Source: an uncultured Chloroflexota bacterium (GTDB taxonomy: Bacteria > Chloroflexota > Limnocylindria > Limnocylindrales > CSP1-4). Taken from it: a stretch of 64,000 bases of DNA. Below the pieces are notes generated by a model, which had not been told where the DNA came from, did not search any database, and was given only the letters and a program-made list of their open reading frames with translations. Below are positions 18,046 to 26,980 of this stretch, piece after piece. Numbering within the stretch: the stretch's first letter is position 1; the number at the start of each line of letters is the position of its first letter. The position numbers were made by a program, and so were the translations under genes. The stretch spans positions 26,792-90,791 of the forward strand of contig CAIJPD010000054.1 in NCBI GenBank assembly GCA_903822495.1, in the 5' to 3' direction.

Positions 18046-19334
18046 TGCCCGGCCTGGCCGCCGCCGATGCGACGGCGGCCCGCGGCGTGCGGGTCGTGCT
18101 GGATGCGCGCCCGCTCCAGGACCCGGACCGGGCCCCAACCACGGCGGCCTACCTGGAGTCGCTGCTCGGGGCGTTTGACGCGGACCCGCTGACGGGCGAA
18201 TCGTTCGCGCTCCTGCTCCAGTCGGACCTCGAGGACCCCACCGTACGGTTCACGGGGCTGGACGTCATCGGGCGGCGCCTCCTGCCGCCCACCCGCCACC
18301 TGCGCACCGGCGCCTCGGTCCTCGACCCGTTCCTGTTGACCGGCGCCACGCTCGGCGCGGCCTGGCGGGCGGAGCGTGGCGGCGCCGCCGGTGCCGTCTA
18401 CCACGCGACGGCCGGGACGCTCCCGGCGCTGGCCGGCCTGCCCGTCGTGGTCACGCTCCTGGACCTGGCGCCGTGGGAGTTGCCCGACCGGTTCGGGCGT
18501 GGGCCGCTCGGCGGCCTGGGGATGCGCCTGCGCTCGGGGCTCGTCCGGCACGCGGCCGCCGTCATCGTCGGATCTGCCGCGACGGCAAGCGCGGCGCGCA
18601 CCCTGCTGCGGGTGCCCCGCGGGCGGATCCACGTGGTGCCGCTGGCCGCCCGGGCCGCCTTCCTGGCCGCGGGCCGGGATCGGGCGGGCAGCGTCGCCGC
18701 GGCCCGCGCCGAGCGCGAGCGGCTGGGGCTCCCGGAGCGCTACTTCGTGTACAGCGGCCGCTATGACGCGCGCCAGGACCTCGCCACGCTCCTGGAGGCG
18801 CTCGCGAAGCTGGCCGCCACCACGAGGCCGGCCGCGCTGCCCGCCGACGTCGCCTGGCCGCCCAGGGTCCTGCTGGTCGGCGCATCGCCGGACGATCGCG
18901 CCTCCCTCGCCCGGTCCGCGGCACGCTTCGGCCTGGGCGACCCCATCGCCTACGCCCCCCGGCTGGAGCCGGACCGCCTGGCCGCCCTGGTCGCCGGGGC
19001 CCGCGCCGCCGTCCTGCCCGTCCTCTCGGACGCAGCCGGGCTGGCGGCCATCGAGGCGCTCGCCTGCGGCACCCCGCTCGTCGCGTCGGCGGTCGGTGCA
19101 CTCCCGGAGCTGGTCGGCCTCGCGGGACTCCTGGTGCCGCCCCGCGACGTTGACCGCCTGGCGGTGGCGCTCGCCACGGCCTGGACCGACGACCGGGTGC
19201 ACGCGGGCATCGCCGCGGCCGCGCGCGAGCCGGGACCCGGCCGCGCGCGGACCTGGGCCGACGTGGCCCGCGAGACCCGCGCCATCTACCTCGCGGTGGG
19301 CCGCCTGGGCCCCGACCTTCCCGACGGCGCGTAG
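18045..19334 (+). CDS. GT4-family glycosyltransferase
   Basis: Retaining GT-B glycosyltransferase of 429 aa; acceptor and donor not known. The N-terminal domain has VVLDARPLQDPDRAPT and YHATAGTLP; the C-terminal donor-binding domain has YFVYSGRYDARQDLATLLEAL and the E-x7-E region LSDAAGLAAIEALACGTPLVAS followed by GLLVPPRDV. It starts at ATG 18045 (or GTG 18042), overlapping the stop of the polyprenol-phosphate sugar transferase, so the two are translationally coupled. Followed by a hairpin terminator candidate at 19344-19366. Confidence 0.87.
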   Translation: MPGLAAADATAARGVRVVLDARPLQDPDRAPTTAAYLESLLGAFDADPLTGESFALLLQSDLEDPTVRFTGLDVIGRRLLPPTRHLRTGASVLDPFLLTGATLGAAWRAERGGAAGAVYHATAGTLPALAGLPVVVTLLDLAPWELPDRFGRGPLGGLGMRLRSGLVRHAAAVIVGSAATASAARTLLRVPRGRIHVVPLAARAAFLAAGRDRAGSVAAARAERERLGLPERYFVYSGRYDARQDLATLLEALAKLAATTRPAALPADVAWPPRVLLVGASPDDRASLARSAARFGLGDPIAYAPRLEPDRLAALVAGARAAVLPVLSDAAGLAAIEALACGTPLVASAVGALPELVGLAGLLVPPRDVDRLAVALATAWTDDRVHAGIAAAAREPGPGRARTWADVARETRAIYLAVGRLGPDLPDGA

Positions 19335-19343
19335 AAGATGCCC

Positions 19344-19366
19344 GCCGGCCCGCGACACGGGCCGGC
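19344..19366 (+). terminator. Terminator-like hairpin
   Basis: Perfect 9-bp stem GCCGGCCCG / CGGGCCGGC with 5-nt loop CGACA, 9 bp after the glycosyltransferase stop, followed by TTCAT but no long T tract. It separates this operon from the next promoter at 19375. Confidence 0.55.
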
Positions 19367-19374
19367 TTCATGGC

Positions 19375-19380
19375 TACGCT
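19375..19380 (+). promoter_or_regulatory. Putative -10 element (TACGCT)
   Basis: TACGCT directly after the hairpin, 63 bp before the ATG at 19444. An in-frame GTG abuts it but would lie upstream of any transcript start, so the ATG is preferred. Confidence 0.45.
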
Positions 19381-19443
19381 GTGCCCACGATCCCGAGTGC
19401 GCCGCACAGCCGTGCGCGCCACCCAAGCGCTGAGGACCCGACC

Positions 19444-20013
19444 ATGGACACGAACGGGAGCTCGCCGGCGCCTCGCCGCCGGAAGGCCGCGGCAACCACC
19501 ACCCAGCTGGACCTCACGGCAGCCGAATCGGCCGCGACCCCGCGGGCCGAGCCGGCCCCGGCGCCCGACTTCGAGGCCGACATGGAGGCCGAGGGCATGG
19601 TCCGGTCGGGCGTCTCCATGGCCGAGGCCACCCTGGCTTCGCTCGAGCTGAGCCGTGGCGCCATCGGCCGGCTGGACGCGGAACAGGTCTCGGTGACGAT
19701 GGGGGCCATCGGCGCGGCCCGCGCGGAGACCATCGAGGTGCGGCTGGGCAGCGTCGGCGCGGCCATGGCCAACCAGCTGACCGTGACCCAGGGCGCGGTC
19801 GGCACGGTCCTCGCCGGGGACGTCCGGCTGGACCAGTCGGTGACGCGCGTGCTGGTGGCCCGCCGCGTGGTGGTGGAGCGGCCCAGCATCGTCGGCTTCA
19901 TGCTGGCGCGGCGAGTCAGCGGGCACGTCCACGTGCTCTTCGACTGGCGCGGCGCCCTCGTCTTCGCGGCCGTCTTCGGCCTGATCGCCCGCGTGGGTCG
20001 CCGGCGCCCTTGA
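19444..20013 (+). CDS. Membrane-anchored protein with six 15-residue repeats, unknown family
   Basis: 189 aa. Low-complexity Ala/Thr/Pro N-terminus, then from residue 72 (nt 19657-19926) six consecutive 15-residue units of pattern G-A/S-I/V-G-x4-A-x2-I/V-x-V-x2 (GAIGRLDAEQVSVTM, GAIGAARAETIEVRL, GSVGAAMANQLTVTQ and so on, decaying in the last two), followed by one membrane helix (GALVFAAVFGLIA) and VGRRRP. Alternating short hydrophobic strands at a fixed 15-residue pitch suggests a beta-solenoid, reminiscent of bactofilin-like or hexapeptide folds, but I recognise no family. A GAGG ribosome site precedes ATG 19444. It sits alone between two glycan operons, so a role in envelope architecture is plausible but unproven. 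Confidence 0.7.
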   Translation: MDTNGSSPAPRRRKAAATTTQLDLTAAESAATPRAEPAPAPDFEADMEAEGMVRSGVSMAEATLASLELSRGAIGRLDAEQVSVTMGAIGAARAETIEVRLGSVGAAMANQLTVTQGAVGTVLAGDVRLDQSVTRVLVARRVVVERPSIVGFMLARRVSGHVHVLFDWRGALVFAAVFGLIARVGRRRP

Positions 20014-20045
20014 CCGCCGCCTGCCGTGGCGGAACGACCCTCGTC

Positions 20046-20051
20046 TATACT
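20046..20051 (+). promoter_or_regulatory. Putative -10 (TATACT) of the wbp operon
   Basis: Near-consensus TATACT 75 bp before the wbpD GTG. It would give a leader of about 70 nt for the five-gene operon. Confidence 0.55.
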
Positions 20052-20126
20052 CGGGCCCGCCGCTGCAGGCCCGTCGGCCGCGTCCATGCCCGCCCGGCCA
20101 GGGCCAATCTGGAGACCGCAGGCTTC

Positions 20127-20798
20127 GTGATCGACCCCTCGGCGCGCGTCCATCCCACTGTCGACCTGGAAGACGGCGTCTCCATTGGCGCCGGCTCGTC
20201 CGTCTGGCACCGGGCGCAGCTCCGGACAGGCGCAACCATCGGCCGCGAGTGCGTGATCGGGCGGGACGCGTTCATCGACGAGGGCGTCGTCCTCGGCGAT
20301 CGCGTCAAGGTCCAGAACGGCGCGCTGGTCTACCACGGCGTCACGGTGGAGGACGGGGTCTTCATCGGTCCCGGGGCCATCCTGACCAACGACCGCTACC
20401 CGCGGGCCATCACGTCCTCGGGCCAGCCGGCCCGGGGCGACGACTGGACGGTCTCACCGATCCTGCTCCGCGAAGGCTGCTCCATCGGCGCCGGCGCCAT
20501 CGTCGTGGCCGGGACGCGGGTGGGCCGGTTTGCCACCGTCGGCGCCGGGGCCGTGGTGACGCGCGATGTCGCGGACCACGCGCTGGTTGTCGGCAACCCG
20601 GCCCGCAGGCTGGGCTGGGTGTGCGCCTGTGGCCAGCGCCTCCGGGATGCCGCGGATCGCCCGGGACCCGCCGACACCGACGGAGGGGTGCCCCCGGGCG
20701 GCCTCGCCTGCGCTGCCTGCGGCCGGACCTATGCCCGGACGCCGGGTGACGCATCCATCACACCAAGCAGCGGCCCGCACGAGGCACTCGCCCGATGA
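20127..20798 (+). CDS. wbpD: UDP-2-acetamido-3-amino-2,3-dideoxy-glucuronate N-acetyltransferase (WbpD-like)
   Basis: Acetylates the 3-amino group of UDP-GlcNAc3NA using acetyl-CoA. 223 aa. Left-handed beta-helix of hexapeptide repeats (IGAGSSVWH, IGRECVIGRDAFI, VFIGPGAILTNDRYPRA, SIGAGAIVVAGT, GAGAVVTRDV), and a C-terminal zinc ribbon with CACG and CAAC pairs that many WbpD relatives share. GTG 20127 is chosen because it starts at MIDPSARVHPT, matching the family N-terminus. The IWHF/VWH and NDRYPRA segments are typical of WbpD/WlbB. First gene of a five-gene overlapping operon, D-E-B-A-I, which fixes the assignment much better than the fold alone. Confidence 0.85.
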   Translation: MIDPSARVHPTVDLEDGVSIGAGSSVWHRAQLRTGATIGRECVIGRDAFIDEGVVLGDRVKVQNGALVYHGVTVEDGVFIGPGAILTNDRYPRAITSSGQPARGDDWTVSPILLREGCSIGAGAIVVAGTRVGRFATVGAGAVVTRDVADHALVVGNPARRLGWVCACGQRLRDAADRPGPADTDGGVPPGGLACAACGRTYARTPGDASITPSSGPHEALAR

Positions 20799-21910
20799 TC
20801 CCCATTGCTCGACCCGACATCGGCCCCGAGGAGCTCGAGGCGGTCCGCGAGGTCCTGGAGTCCGGCATGCTGGCCCAGGGCCGGCGCGTGGCGCAGCTGG
20901 AGGAGCGGTTCGCCGCGTTCACCGGCACCCGCCACTGCATCGCGACCGCCAACGGCACCCTCGCGCTGATGGCGACCTTCGCCGGCCTGGGCCTCGGCCC
21001 GGGGGACGAGGTGATCACCGTCGCCCACACCTTCGCGGCGACGGCCAACGCCATCCTGTTCACGGGCGCCACCCCGGTCTTCGTCGACATCGAGCCGGAC
21101 ACGTACCTGATCGATGCCAACCGGATCGAGGCCGCGATCACCCCGCGAACCCGTGCGATCGTGCCCGTGCACCTGTTCGGCCTGGTCGCCGACATGGACA
21201 TGATCAAGGCGATTGCCGACCGGCACGGGCTGGCGGTGGTCGAGGACGCGTGCCAGGCGCACGGCGCCACGTTCCGCGGGCGGGCCGCCGGTTCGTTTGG
21301 GCACGGCGCGTTCAGCCTGTACGCGACCAAGAACATGACCACCGCCGAGGGCGGCTTCATCACCACGGACGATGACCGGCTGGCCGACTGGCTGCGCGTC
21401 TACCGCAATCAGGGCATGCGGACGCGCTACCAGTTCGAGATGCTGGGCTACAACTTCCGGATGACGGACCTGGCGGCGTCCATCGGCCTGGTGCAGCTGA
21501 CCAAGCTGGAGCGGAACACCGTGCGACGCCGCGCGGTCGCGGCGGGCTACGACGCCGCGTTTGCCGACCTGCCCATCGTGACGCCCATCACCCCTGACGG
21601 GCGCACGCACGTCTTCCACCAGTACACGCTCCGGGTGGGCCCGGCGCGCGACGCGATCGTGGCGGATCTTCGGGCCGCCGGGGTGGGGGCGGACGTCTAC
21701 TACCCGGTCCCCGTGCATCGCCAGCCGTACATCCAGGAGCGCGGGCTGCACGCGGACCTGCCCATCACCGACCTGGCGGCCGCCGAGACGCTGGCCATCC
21801 CCATGTTCCCGGGCCTGACCGACGAGGAGCAGGCGACCGTCGTGGAGGCCGTCCGCGCCAGCGTGCTGGCGCGCGCCGCCGACCGCCTGCCGGGAAGCCC
21901 CGACCGGTGA
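20795..21910 (+). CDS. wbpE: PLP-dependent sugar 3-aminotransferase (DegT family, WbpE-like)
   Basis: Transfers an amino group from glutamate to the 3-keto sugar made by the dehydrogenase, giving UDP-GlcNAc3NA. 371 aa. DegT/DnrJ/EryC1/StrS fold: NGTLALMATFAGLG, VVEDACQAHGA, and the PLP-binding lysine in SLYATKNMTTAEGG, then NFRMTDLAASIGLVQL. Start ATG overlaps the wbpD stop by four bases, and its own stop overlaps the next GTG, so the operon is tightly coupled. Confidence 0.88.
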   Translation: MIPIARPDIGPEELEAVREVLESGMLAQGRRVAQLEERFAAFTGTRHCIATANGTLALMATFAGLGLGPGDEVITVAHTFAATANAILFTGATPVFVDIEPDTYLIDANRIEAAITPRTRAIVPVHLFGLVADMDMIKAIADRHGLAVVEDACQAHGATFRGRAAGSFGHGAFSLYATKNMTTAEGGFITTDDDRLADWLRVYRNQGMRTRYQFEMLGYNFRMTDLAASIGLVQLTKLERNTVRRRAVAAGYDAAFADLPIVTPITPDGRTHVFHQYTLRVGPARDAIVADLRAAGVGADVYYPVPVHRQPYIQERGLHADLPITDLAAAETLAIPMFPGLTDEEQATVVEAVRASVLARAADRLPGSPDR

Positions 21911-22980
21911 GCGCCGGCTGGCAGCCCGCCGGCCCGGGCCACTTGCGGGTCGGCCTCATCGGACTTGGCGCGATGGGGCGCAACCACCTGCGCATCCTGT
22001 CGTCGCTACCCGACACCAGCCTGGTCGCCATCTCGGACCCGCTCCCCGACGCGCTCGCCTCGGCCGCCGCGGCGTCGGGTGCGCAGGCGTTCGCCGACCC
22101 GCGGGCCATGCTCGACCAGGGTGGCCTGGACGCGGTGGTGATCGCGGCGCCCACCACCGCCCACCTGCCGCTCGCGCTGGCCGCCATCGAGCGCGGCGTC
22201 GCCGTCCTGGTCGAGAAGCCGATCGCGGCCACCGTCGAGGAGGGGCTGCAGATCAGCCGGGCCGCCGCGGTCGCCGGGGTGCCCGTGCAGGTGGGCCACA
22301 TCGAGCGGTTCAATCCCGCGGTCCGCGAGCTGGGCAGCCTGCTGCGCGCCGGTGCCCTCTCGCAGGTCTATGCCATCACCAGCCGTCGGGCCGGGCCCTT
22401 CCCGGCGCGTATCCGTGACGTGGGCGTGACGATCGACCTCGCGACCCACGACGCCGACATCCTGTCGTGGATCGCCCGGGAGCGGCCCCTGCGCGTCTCG
22501 GCCGAGACGGCGCAGCGGATCCACACCGGCCACGAGGACCTCCTGTTCGGCCTGCTCCACTTCCCGGACGGCGTCATCGGCATGCTCGACGTCAACTGGC
22601 TCACGCCCGACAAGCGGCGCAGCCTGGTGGTCCTGGGTGCCGAGGGCATGTTCGAGCTGGACTACCTGACCCAGCGCCTGACCTTCACGAAGGGCTCCGA
22701 CAGCCCGGCGCCCCAACTGATCGGCGGCTACGCGCCGACGTTCGAGGGCGATGTCTCGGAGATCAGGATCAACCACCAGGAGCCGCTCGTCGCGGAGCTG
22801 GGGGCGTTCCTGCACGTGGTGCGCCACGGGGGCCGGCCCGAGGTGGACGCGCTGGACGGGCTGTGGGCCGTGGGGATCGCCGACGCGTTGCTCCGGGCGG
22901 CGCGGGAGCAGCGGGCCATCGACCTGTCGGACCTGGGCGCGGTCCTCGGAGCCGTCGGAGCCGGCGGGGACCGGCAATGA
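21907..22980 (+). CDS. wbpB: UDP-N-acetylglucosaminuronate 3-dehydrogenase (Gfo/Idh/MocA family, WbpB-like)
   Basis: Oxidises C3 of UDP-GlcNAc-uronic acid, partner of the aminotransferase just upstream. 357 aa from GTG 21907 (GTGA overlap). N-terminal Rossmann domain with VGLIGLGAMGRNHLRIL, the family EKP motif in VLVEKPIAATVEEG, and C-terminal catalytic region VTIDLATHDADIL with the conserved Asp-x3-His. Context in a D-E-B-A-I operon supports WbpB/WlbA rather than another member of this broad oxidoreductase family. Confidence 0.84.
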   Translation: MSAGWQPAGPGHLRVGLIGLGAMGRNHLRILSSLPDTSLVAISDPLPDALASAAAASGAQAFADPRAMLDQGGLDAVVIAAPTTAHLPLALAAIERGVAVLVEKPIAATVEEGLQISRAAAVAGVPVQVGHIERFNPAVRELGSLLRAGALSQVYAITSRRAGPFPARIRDVGVTIDLATHDADILSWIARERPLRVSAETAQRIHTGHEDLLFGLLHFPDGVIGMLDVNWLTPDKRRSLVVLGAEGMFELDYLTQRLTFTKGSDSPAPQLIGGYAPTFEGDVSEIRINHQEPLVAELGAFLHVVRHGGRPEVDALDGLWAVGIADALLRAAREQRAIDLSDLGAVLGAVGAGGDRQ

Positions 22981-24398
22981 CGGTCGTCGCCCGCCCCAGC
23001 CAATCCGCCAGCCTCCTCGGCGGTGCCATCAGCCTGCCGCGCAACCCGTGCCGGCACGCCCCGGCCCGGCACGCCTGCCCCTGGACGGGCGAGGAGGGGA
23101 CCGCCGGAACGGTGGCCGTGGTGGGCGCCGGGAAGATGGGCCTGCCGCTCTGCGCGCAGTTCGCGAGCCACGGCTGGCGGGTGATCGCGGTGGACGTGCA
23201 GCCCGCGGTGGTCGCCGCCATCAACGAGGGCCGCTCGCACGTCGGCGAGGAGCCCGACCTGGCGGAGCTGGTCTCGCGGGCCCATGCCCAGGGGCTGCTC
23301 TCCGCGACGCTGGACGGCGGCGCTGCCGCCCGCGAGGCGGACGTCGTGGTGCTGATCGTCCCGGTCATGCTCGACCCGGACCACCAGCCGGACTACCGCT
23401 ACATGGACGCGGCCGTGGCGTCGATCACGGATGGGCTGCACGAGGGCAGCACGGTGATCTTCGAGACCACGCTGCCCATCGGCGACACCCGCGGTCGCTA
23501 CCTGCCGCGCCTGGTGGCCGGTGGCCTGCTGGCCGACGAGCAGCTCTTCGTGGCGTTCTCGCCCGAGCGGCTGTTCTCCGGGGCGGCGCTCCGCAACCTC
23601 AACACCTACCCCAAGCTGGTGGGCGGGGTGGGGGCCCCCTCCACCGCCCGCGCGGCGGCGTTCTACGACGGCGTGCTCGACGCGGAGATCGTCGCGATGT
23701 CGTCGGCCGAGGCCGCGGAGTTCAGCAAGCTGGCCGACACTACCTATCGCGATGTCAACATCGCCCTCGCCAACGAGTTCGCCCGGGTCGCGGATCGCGT
23801 CGGCGTGGACGTGGGCGAGGTGATCGCCGCCGCCAACAGCCAGCCGTACAGCCACGTCCACGTGCCCGGCCTGGGCGTCGGGGGCCACTGCATCCCGGTC
23901 TACCCGCACTTCCTGCTGGCGGGGGCGCCGGACCTGGAGCTGGTCGCCCTGGCGCGCCGGGTCAACGACGGCCAGGTTGGCCGGGCGGTCCGCGCGGTGG
24001 AGCTGGCGGTGGGTGCGCTCGTGGGCCAGCCCATCCTGGTGCTGGGCCTGACCTACCGGGAAGGCGTCAAGGAGCTGGCCTACTCGCGGGCGGTGCCGCT
24101 CATCGAGCACCTGATGGTCGCCGGCGCGCGCGTCCTGGCCTATGACCCGCTGCTCAGCGACGAGGAGATCTCCCGCCTCGGGGCCACGCCCTGGCGGTGG
24201 GGCGAGCCCAGCGCCGCGCGGGTGATCGTGACCCAGACCGCAGACCCGACCTGGCGCGATCTGGACCCGGCGTGGTTCCCCGAGCTCGCCTTCCTGTACG
24301 ACGGGCGGAACAGCCTGGCGGCCCTGCCGCTGCCGCCCGGGATCGGCTACCAGGGCGTGGGCCTGCCGCCCGGCGCCCGCCCCCGTCCGGCGAGTTGA
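22977..24398 (+). CDS. wbpA: UDP-N-acetyl-D-glucosamine 6-dehydrogenase (WbpA-like)
   Basis: Oxidises UDP-GlcNAc to UDP-GlcNAc-uronic acid with two NAD, the committing step of the pathway. 473 aa. About 40 residues of leader with several Cys precede the NAD-binding VAVVGAGKMGLPLCAQF; later FSPERLFSGAAL, EFSKLADTTYRDVNIAL (catalytic Lys region) and GVGGHCIPVYPHF with the catalytic cysteine. The ATG at 22977 overlaps the wbpB stop (ATGA), which argues for the longer N-terminus despite its odd composition. WbpI follows after 10 bp. Confidence 0.86.
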   Translation: MTVVARPSQSASLLGGAISLPRNPCRHAPARHACPWTGEEGTAGTVAVVGAGKMGLPLCAQFASHGWRVIAVDVQPAVVAAINEGRSHVGEEPDLAELVSRAHAQGLLSATLDGGAAAREADVVVLIVPVMLDPDHQPDYRYMDAAVASITDGLHEGSTVIFETTLPIGDTRGRYLPRLVAGGLLADEQLFVAFSPERLFSGAALRNLNTYPKLVGGVGAPSTARAAAFYDGVLDAEIVAMSSAEAAEFSKLADTTYRDVNIALANEFARVADRVGVDVGEVIAAANSQPYSHVHVPGLGVGGHCIPVYPHFLLAGAPDLELVALARRVNDGQVGRAVRAVELAVGALVGQPILVLGLTYREGVKELAYSRAVPLIEHLMVAGARVLAYDPLLSDEEISRLGATPWRWGEPSAARVIVTQTADPTWRDLDPAWFPELAFLYDGRNSLAALPLPPGIGYQGVGLPPGARPRPAS

Positions 24399-24408
24399 TC
24401 GGCGCCAC

Positions 24409-25572
24409 ATGCGCATCGTCACCGTCGTCGGGACGCGCCCACAGCTGATCAAGGCCGCCGCGCTCTCGCCGGTCCTGCGCGAACGCCATGTCGAGATCCT
24501 CGTGGACACCGGGCAGCACTACGACGAGGCGCTGGCCGGCGTCTTCTTCCGCGAGCTGGGCCTGGCCCAACCGGACGTCTCCCTGGACGCGGGGTCCGGC
24601 AGCCACGCCGTCCAGACGGCCGCGATCCTGGCGGGCGTGGAGCCGGTCCTCCTCCGCGAGCGCCCGGATGCCGTGATGGTCTACGGGGACACCAACTCCA
24701 CGCTGGCCGGTGCCCTGGCGGCCGCGAAGCTGGGCATCCCGGTGGCCCACGTCGAGGCGGGCCTGCGCTCCTTCGACCGCGCCATGCCGGAGGAGATCAA
24801 CCGCGTGGTCGCCGACCACCTGGCCACCTGGTCCTTCGCTCCCACCCAGGGCGCGGTGGAGAACCTGGCGGCCGAGGGCATCCGCGCCGGCGTGCTCCTG
24901 GTGGGCGACCTGATGCAGGACCTGGCCGCGCGCGTGGGGCGCGATGTGCGCGACCCGGCGGTCCTGGCGCACCTGTCGGATCTGCCGGCGGGGATCGCGG
25001 CGGCCCTCCGCCCGGGCTCGTACCTGTTCGCGACCGTCCATCGAGCGGACAACCGTTCGCCGGCGGCGATGGACACCTGGACGCGGCTGCTCGCCGACCT
25101 GGCCCGGCCCGAGCGGCCCGTCCTGCTCGCCCTCCACCCGGGCACGCGGGCCGCCCTGGCCGCTGCCGGGCTGACGCTGGGGCCCGACATCCTGGTCACG
25201 GAGCCCCTGGGCTACCGCTCGTCGCTGGCGCTCCAGCTCCACGCCGCCGCGGTGGTGACGGACTCGGGCGGGATCCAGCGGGAGGCGGCCTGGCTCGGCA
25301 CGCCGTGCCTGGTGCTGCGCGAGACCACCGAGTGGGTCGAGACGGTACGCGGCCCGCAGTCGCAGTCCGTGCTGGTCGGGCGCGACCGGGCGGCGGCCCG
25401 CGCGGCGATCGACCGGCTGGCCCCCATCGGCGAGGCGGGTCGGGTCGCCGCGGCGACCCGCGCGGCGTCGTTCGACCTGGCACCCGCGGGCGCGGCCACC
25501 CGGATCTCGGACGCGCTGGGGGTCGGCGTCCCCGCGCCGCCGGGTCGGCGCCGCCGGGCCGGCGCCGCGTAG
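24409..25572 (+). CDS. wbpI: UDP-GlcNAc(3NAcA) 2-epimerase (WbpI/WecB family)
   Basis: Inverts C2 to give the manno-configured nucleotide sugar. 387 aa, GT-B fold: VGTRPQLIKAAAL, VDTGQHYDEAL, VYGDTNSTLAGALAA, HVEAGLRSF, PEEINRVVAD, TVHRADN, TDSGGIQREAAWLG with the conserved catalytic residues. Sequence alone cannot separate UDP-GlcNAc 2-epimerase (WecB) from WbpI; its place at the end of wbpD-E-B-A makes UDP-GlcNAc3NAcA the likelier substrate. The last 25 residues are Arg/Pro/Ala-rich. Confidence 0.85.
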   Translation: MRIVTVVGTRPQLIKAAALSPVLRERHVEILVDTGQHYDEALAGVFFRELGLAQPDVSLDAGSGSHAVQTAAILAGVEPVLLRERPDAVMVYGDTNSTLAGALAAAKLGIPVAHVEAGLRSFDRAMPEEINRVVADHLATWSFAPTQGAVENLAAEGIRAGVLLVGDLMQDLAARVGRDVRDPAVLAHLSDLPAGIAAALRPGSYLFATVHRADNRSPAAMDTWTRLLADLARPERPVLLALHPGTRAALAAAGLTLGPDILVTEPLGYRSSLALQLHAAAVVTDSGGIQREAAWLGTPCLVLRETTEWVETVRGPQSQSVLVGRDRAAARAAIDRLAPIGEAGRVAAATRAASFDLAPAGAATRISDALGVGVPAPPGRRRRAGAA

Positions 25573-25645
25573 AGTAAGGAGACCCGGCCGGCCCACCCGG
25601 GCCCGGCTCCGCCGGCGGTTGGGCGGCGCAAGACCCGGAGGTGGC

Positions 25646-26980
25646 GTGCGGATCGCGATCGTCTGCGCGAACACGGTGGAGTTCGATTCGAGGCTGCGCC
25701 GCACGGCGACCGCGCTGGCCGATGACGGACACACGGTCACGTTGATCGGTTTCGCGGCGCCCGGCCTCGCGGCCCGCGAGCCGTTGCCCGGCCGTCCAGA
25801 CGTGGCGATCGTGCGCGTGGACCTGGACCGGCGCGTCTCCGCCGCCTTCCGGCCGCTCCCCGGGCCCGTTCGAGCCGCCCTCGCGCGCGTGCTGGGGATC
25901 GACCCGGCCGCCGCGGTGCTGCCGCCGCTCGCGGCCCGCGGCTGGCGGCGCGTGCCGGGACTGCTCGGCCGCGGCGTGGAGATCCTGGCCATCATCCGGC
26001 GCACCGGCGCCTGGACGGCCGCCGTCGTCGCCGCCGCGCCCGACGCGCAGGTCTTCCAGGGGCAGGCGCTCATCTCGCTGCCGGTGGTCCGGGCGGCGGC
26101 GCGCCGAACCCGCGGCCGGTTCGTGTACGACATGGCCGACCTGCACACGGAGGCCGCCCGCCTGGCGCGGATGCCCGCCTGGTTCCGCCGCCTGGTCCGG
26201 GGGCGCGAGGCGGGCTGGGTGCGCGAGGCCGCCGCGGTCATGGCCGCGAGCGATGGCATGGCCGACGAGGGCGTGCGCTGGTTCGGGATCACGCGGCCCG
26301 CGGTGGTCCTCAACACGCCCCCGGCCTGGCGGCCCGGGGAGGCGCTCCCGGTGGCGGAGGACCGGCTGCGGCCCGCGGCGGGCCTGCCCGAGGGCCGCGC
26401 CGTGATCCTGTACCAGGGCGGGTTCTCCGAGGATCGCGGGCTGGAATCGCTGGTGGCCGCGCTGGACGCGCCAGCGCTCCGCGACCGCCCGGTGACGGCC
26501 GTGTTCCTGGGCTACGGCCGCCTGCATGCGTGGCTCCTGGCCGAGGCCGCCCGCCGTCCGGGCCGCCTCGCGGTCCTGGACGCGGTTCCGTCCGACGACC
26601 TGCCCGGCTGGACGGTCTCCGCGGACATCGGCTACGTGGGGGTCCCGCCCAGCACCCTGAATCATCGGCTGACGCTCGCCAACAAGCTCTTCGAGTTCAT
26701 CATGGCGGGCCTCCCCGTCGTGGTCTCCGAGGGCACCGAGCACTGCCGGGTGGTGCGGGCGGAGCGCCTGGGCGCCTGCGTGGACATCGGGTCTCCCGAC
26801 GCGGTGGCCGCCGCGATCGCCGGGCTCCTGGACGCCGCCCCCCAGCAGCGGGTCGACCTCCGCCGGCACGTTCGGGCCGTCGCGCTGGAGCGCTACGCCT
26901 GGGAGTCCCGGCGTGGCGCGTTGGTGGCGCTCTACCGCCGGCTGGCCACGTCGGGCCCCGCCCGGGACCGGCCGGCATGA
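25646..26980 (+). CDS. GT4-family glycosyltransferase
   Basis: 444-aa GT-B glycosyltransferase, specificity unknown. GTG 25646 is the start: GGAGG lies 4 nt before it and the protein then begins directly at MRIAIVCANTVEFDSRLRR. N-domain has VFQGQALISLPVVRAA and YDMADLHTEAARLARMP; C-domain has VILYQGGFSEDRGLESLV, VPPSTLNHRLTLANKLFEFI and MAGLPVVVSEGTEHCRVV. It shares the unusual LNHRLTxxNKLFExI/DAM block with the next gene, so the two are paralogues. The stop overlaps the next ATG (ATGA). Confidence 0.86.
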   Translation: MRIAIVCANTVEFDSRLRRTATALADDGHTVTLIGFAAPGLAAREPLPGRPDVAIVRVDLDRRVSAAFRPLPGPVRAALARVLGIDPAAAVLPPLAARGWRRVPGLLGRGVEILAIIRRTGAWTAAVVAAAPDAQVFQGQALISLPVVRAAARRTRGRFVYDMADLHTEAARLARMPAWFRRLVRGREAGWVREAAAVMAASDGMADEGVRWFGITRPAVVLNTPPAWRPGEALPVAEDRLRPAAGLPEGRAVILYQGGFSEDRGLESLVAALDAPALRDRPVTAVFLGYGRLHAWLLAEAARRPGRLAVLDAVPSDDLPGWTVSADIGYVGVPPSTLNHRLTLANKLFEFIMAGLPVVVSEGTEHCRVVRAERLGACVDIGSPDAVAAAIAGLLDAAPQQRVDLRRHVRAVALERYAWESRRGALVALYRRLATSGPARDRPA

